This document shows positions 8,616 through 9,711 of a stretch of DNA of 9,711 nucleotides, one piece after another (within the stretch, counting starts at the first letter, position 1; each line of letters opens with the position of its first letter). The notes beneath the pieces were generated by a model. That model ran no database searches, was not told the origin of the DNA, and was given only the letters and a program-made list of their open reading frames with translations. Origin of the DNA: DASUFH01 sp036274645 (GTDB lineage Bacteria; Acidobacteriota; Terriglobia; 20CM-2-55-15); the NCBI GenBank assembly GCA_036274645.1, contig DASUFH010000287.1, forward strand, positions 1 to 9,711. The letters are read 5' to 3'. A program made the position numbers and the translations under genes.

Positions 8616-8645
8616 TTGACACTTCAAAAAATCGCTGCCTATACT
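8616..8645 (+). promoter_or_regulatory. Sigma70-type promoter of the TonB-dependent receptor gene
   Basis: A perfect -35 box TTGACA (8616-8621) is followed after 18 bases by the -10 box TATACT (8640-8645), which differs from TATAAT at one position. Transcription would start around 8652, giving a leader of about 98 nt before the GTG at 8750. The local AT-richness (8587-8670) stands out from the GC-rich surroundings. This promoter makes the receptor transcriptionally independent of the glucan synthase. Confidence 0.75.
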
Positions 8646-8705
8646 CCGCCCAACAAATTAGAAAAAGACTTAGCGATTTCAAGTCGGAACCGCCTTTTGG
8701 TTCTG

Positions 8706-8753
8706 ATGCGGGATCACACCAACAACCAGAAATCGGGGGGGAACTCACCGTGA
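8706..8753 (+). CDS. Possible 15-codon leader micro-ORF overlapping the receptor start
   Basis: An ATG at 8706 opens a frame encoding MRDHTNNQKSGGNSP. It ends at a TGA (8751-8753) that overlaps the receptor start in a GTGA arrangement, a layout typical of translational coupling. It lies inside the predicted leader RNA, just after a small stem (GAACC 8687-8691 with GGTTC 8699-8703). No good Shine-Dalgarno sequence precedes it, and a chance frame of this length is common, so confidence is low. The product resembles nothing known to me. Confidence 0.2.
   Translation: MRDHTNNQKSGGNSP
8735..8741 (+). promoter_or_regulatory. Ribosome binding site of the receptor gene
   Basis: A run of seven G residues followed by AA sits 8 bases before the GTG at 8750. 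It is a purine-rich Shine-Dalgarno-like element at a proper distance. It decides the start: the next in-frame ATG, at 8807, falls inside the hydrophobic core of the signal peptide and would destroy it. Confidence 0.6.
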
Positions 8754-9711
8754 GACGTCGTTCAGGTGTCGTAGCCGCGTTTTTTCTTTTCTTTGTCACC
8801 CTATCCATGGGCGGCGCATTCGCTCAATCCACTGTAGGAACGCTGACGGGAATTGTGACCGACCCCGGCAAGGCGAGATTGCCAGGCGTGACGGTCAAGG
8901 TGCTGAACGAGGACACCGGTGTCAGTCAGTCCATGCTGACGAATGACAGCGGGGCGTACAGTTTCATTCTGGCGCCGGGAGCGAACTACACCATCTCCGC
9001 CGAGTTTCCCAATTTCAAGAAGGTCACGATCAATAAGATCACGCTGCGCATGGCGGATGAGGCGCGTGTGGACATCACGCTGGAAGTGGGTGATGTGCGC
9101 ACGGATGTCATCGTGGATGCCAGCAAGACGAACCCCCTGCTGAAGGAGCCGACGGTTGGCGTGGTGCTCGATGAAACGTCGATCGCCAACCTGCCCCTCG
9201 TGGGCAACGATCCTTTGGCGTTGATCACGACGCTGCCCGGATACCGGGCAAACCCCCTGGGCCACGAATACGACACTGTTGGTGGCCTGCCCATGTACAT
9301 GATGAATACCGTTCGTGACGGCCTCAGCGTGACGGACGGATTCAGTCCGGGCGGCGTCGGATCAAACACGATCCTGAATCCCGACATGATCAGTGAGATC
9401 CGCCTGATTCTCTCGCCGGTGGACGCGGAAGCGGGCCGCGGCAACGGTCAGGTGCAGATCACCACGAAGTCGGGCACGAACAAGTTCCAGTGGAACATCA
9501 ACTACAACCTGCGCCAGAACGCGCTCAACGCGCTCGGGCCCAGCACCAACCGGTTCCCGCAGCCGTTCGGCGCGACGTTCCAGTACATCGTCAGCGTTGG
9601 CGGTCCGATCTGGAAGAACCACACGTTCTACTTCGTGAACTGGGATCATCAGATGCGCTGGCAGCGGGCCGGTGGTGGGCCTGGGTTTGGCGGATTCAGC
9701 GGTTCCGGTGG
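8750..9711 (+). CDS. Oar-like TonB-dependent outer-membrane receptor with carboxypeptidase-regulatory-like domain, 3' end outside the window
   Basis: Only the first 320 codons are present; family members usually run to about 1,000-1,200 aa. The GTG start is supported by the G-rich ribosome site and by the signal peptide it gives: RRR, a hydrophobic core at 7-20, then AFA|QS with cleavage expected after residue 25. Residues 28-115 form a carboxypeptidase-regulatory-like beta-sandwich (GTLTGIVTDP, then a DSGAYSF turn). The plug domain follows, with LPLVGNDPLALITTLPG at 148-164 and ITTKSGTNKF at 237-246. The barrel begins around GGPIWKNHTFYFVNWD at 284-299, a hallmark of the acidobacterial/Oar-like receptors. 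No TonB box was identified with confidence. Such proteins sit in the outer membrane and are thought to import large substrates using TonB energy; the substrate cannot be read from this part. A glycine-rich stretch (307-320) runs into the window edge. The gene has its own promoter and a 755-base gap from the glucan synthase, so it is not operonic with it. Confidence 0.93.
   Translation, partial: MRRRSGVVAAFFLFFVTLSMGGAFAQSTVGTLTGIVTDPGKARLPGVTVKVLNEDTGVSQSMLTNDSGAYSFILAPGANYTISAEFPNFKKVTINKITLRMADEARVDITLEVGDVRTDVIVDASKTNPLLKEPTVGVVLDETSIANLPLVGNDPLALITTLPGYRANPLGHEYDTVGGLPMYMMNTVRDGLSVTDGFSPGGVGSNTILNPDMISEIRLILSPVDAEAGRGNGQVQITTKSGTNKFQWNINYNLRQNALNALGPSTNRFPQPFGATFQYIVSVGGPIWKNHTFYFVNWDHQMRWQRAGGGPGFGGFSGSG

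Noticed and set aside
8807..8809. In-frame ATG as an alternative receptor start
   Set aside because: It falls within the signal peptide near its end. Starting there would remove the arginines and hydrophobic core and leave an outer-membrane protein without export signal.

Overview
The window (about 60% G+C by eye) looks like a piece of an Acidobacteriota chromosome, possibly of the Solibacter/Bryobacterales type. The main clue is the right-hand gene, an Oar-like TonB-dependent receptor with an N-terminal carboxypeptidase-regulatory-like domain, a family greatly expanded in that phylum. The taxonomy is inferred from gene style and cannot be proved from the sequence alone.

Region 1 (1-7994, + strand) is one giant reading frame, already open at the left edge. 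It encodes a cyclic beta-1,2-glucan synthase (NdvB/ChvB/Cgs family). At least 2,663 residues are present and the true N-terminus lies outside the window. The usual order of parts can be read: N-terminal cytoplasmic region, two membrane segments, a GT84 glycosyltransferase with DAD, HD and RxxRW motifs, four more membrane segments, the middle cyclisation domain (glycoamylase-like, GH189 type), two GH94 N-terminal-type beta-sandwich regions, and a C-terminal GH94 phosphorylase-like domain with the GDWNDG motif. In characterised relatives these parts initiate and elongate a linear beta-1,2-glucan, trim it to length and close the ring.

Region 2 (7995-8749) is a 755-base intergenic stretch with no convincing gene. 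It is rich in structure: a perfect 13-bp hairpin after the synthase, an exact tandem 17-bp repeat that folds into a second hairpin, two widely spaced copies of a 17-bp motif built from two TGTAA half-sites 11 bp apart, and a near-consensus sigma70 promoter next to the second copy. The promoter feeds a leader of about 98 nt that contains a possible 15-codon micro-ORF whose stop codon overlaps the start of the next gene.

Region 3 (8750-9711, + strand, running off the right edge) is the N-terminal third of the TonB-dependent receptor: signal peptide, carboxypeptidase-regulatory-like domain, plug domain and the beginning of the barrel.

The two genes face the same way but the receptor has its own promoter, so they are probably separate transcription units. 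One makes a periplasmic or exported glucan. The other is an outer-membrane transporter of unknown substrate. No wholly new multi-gene system is visible. The most distinctive signal is the duplicated regulatory block upstream of the receptor.
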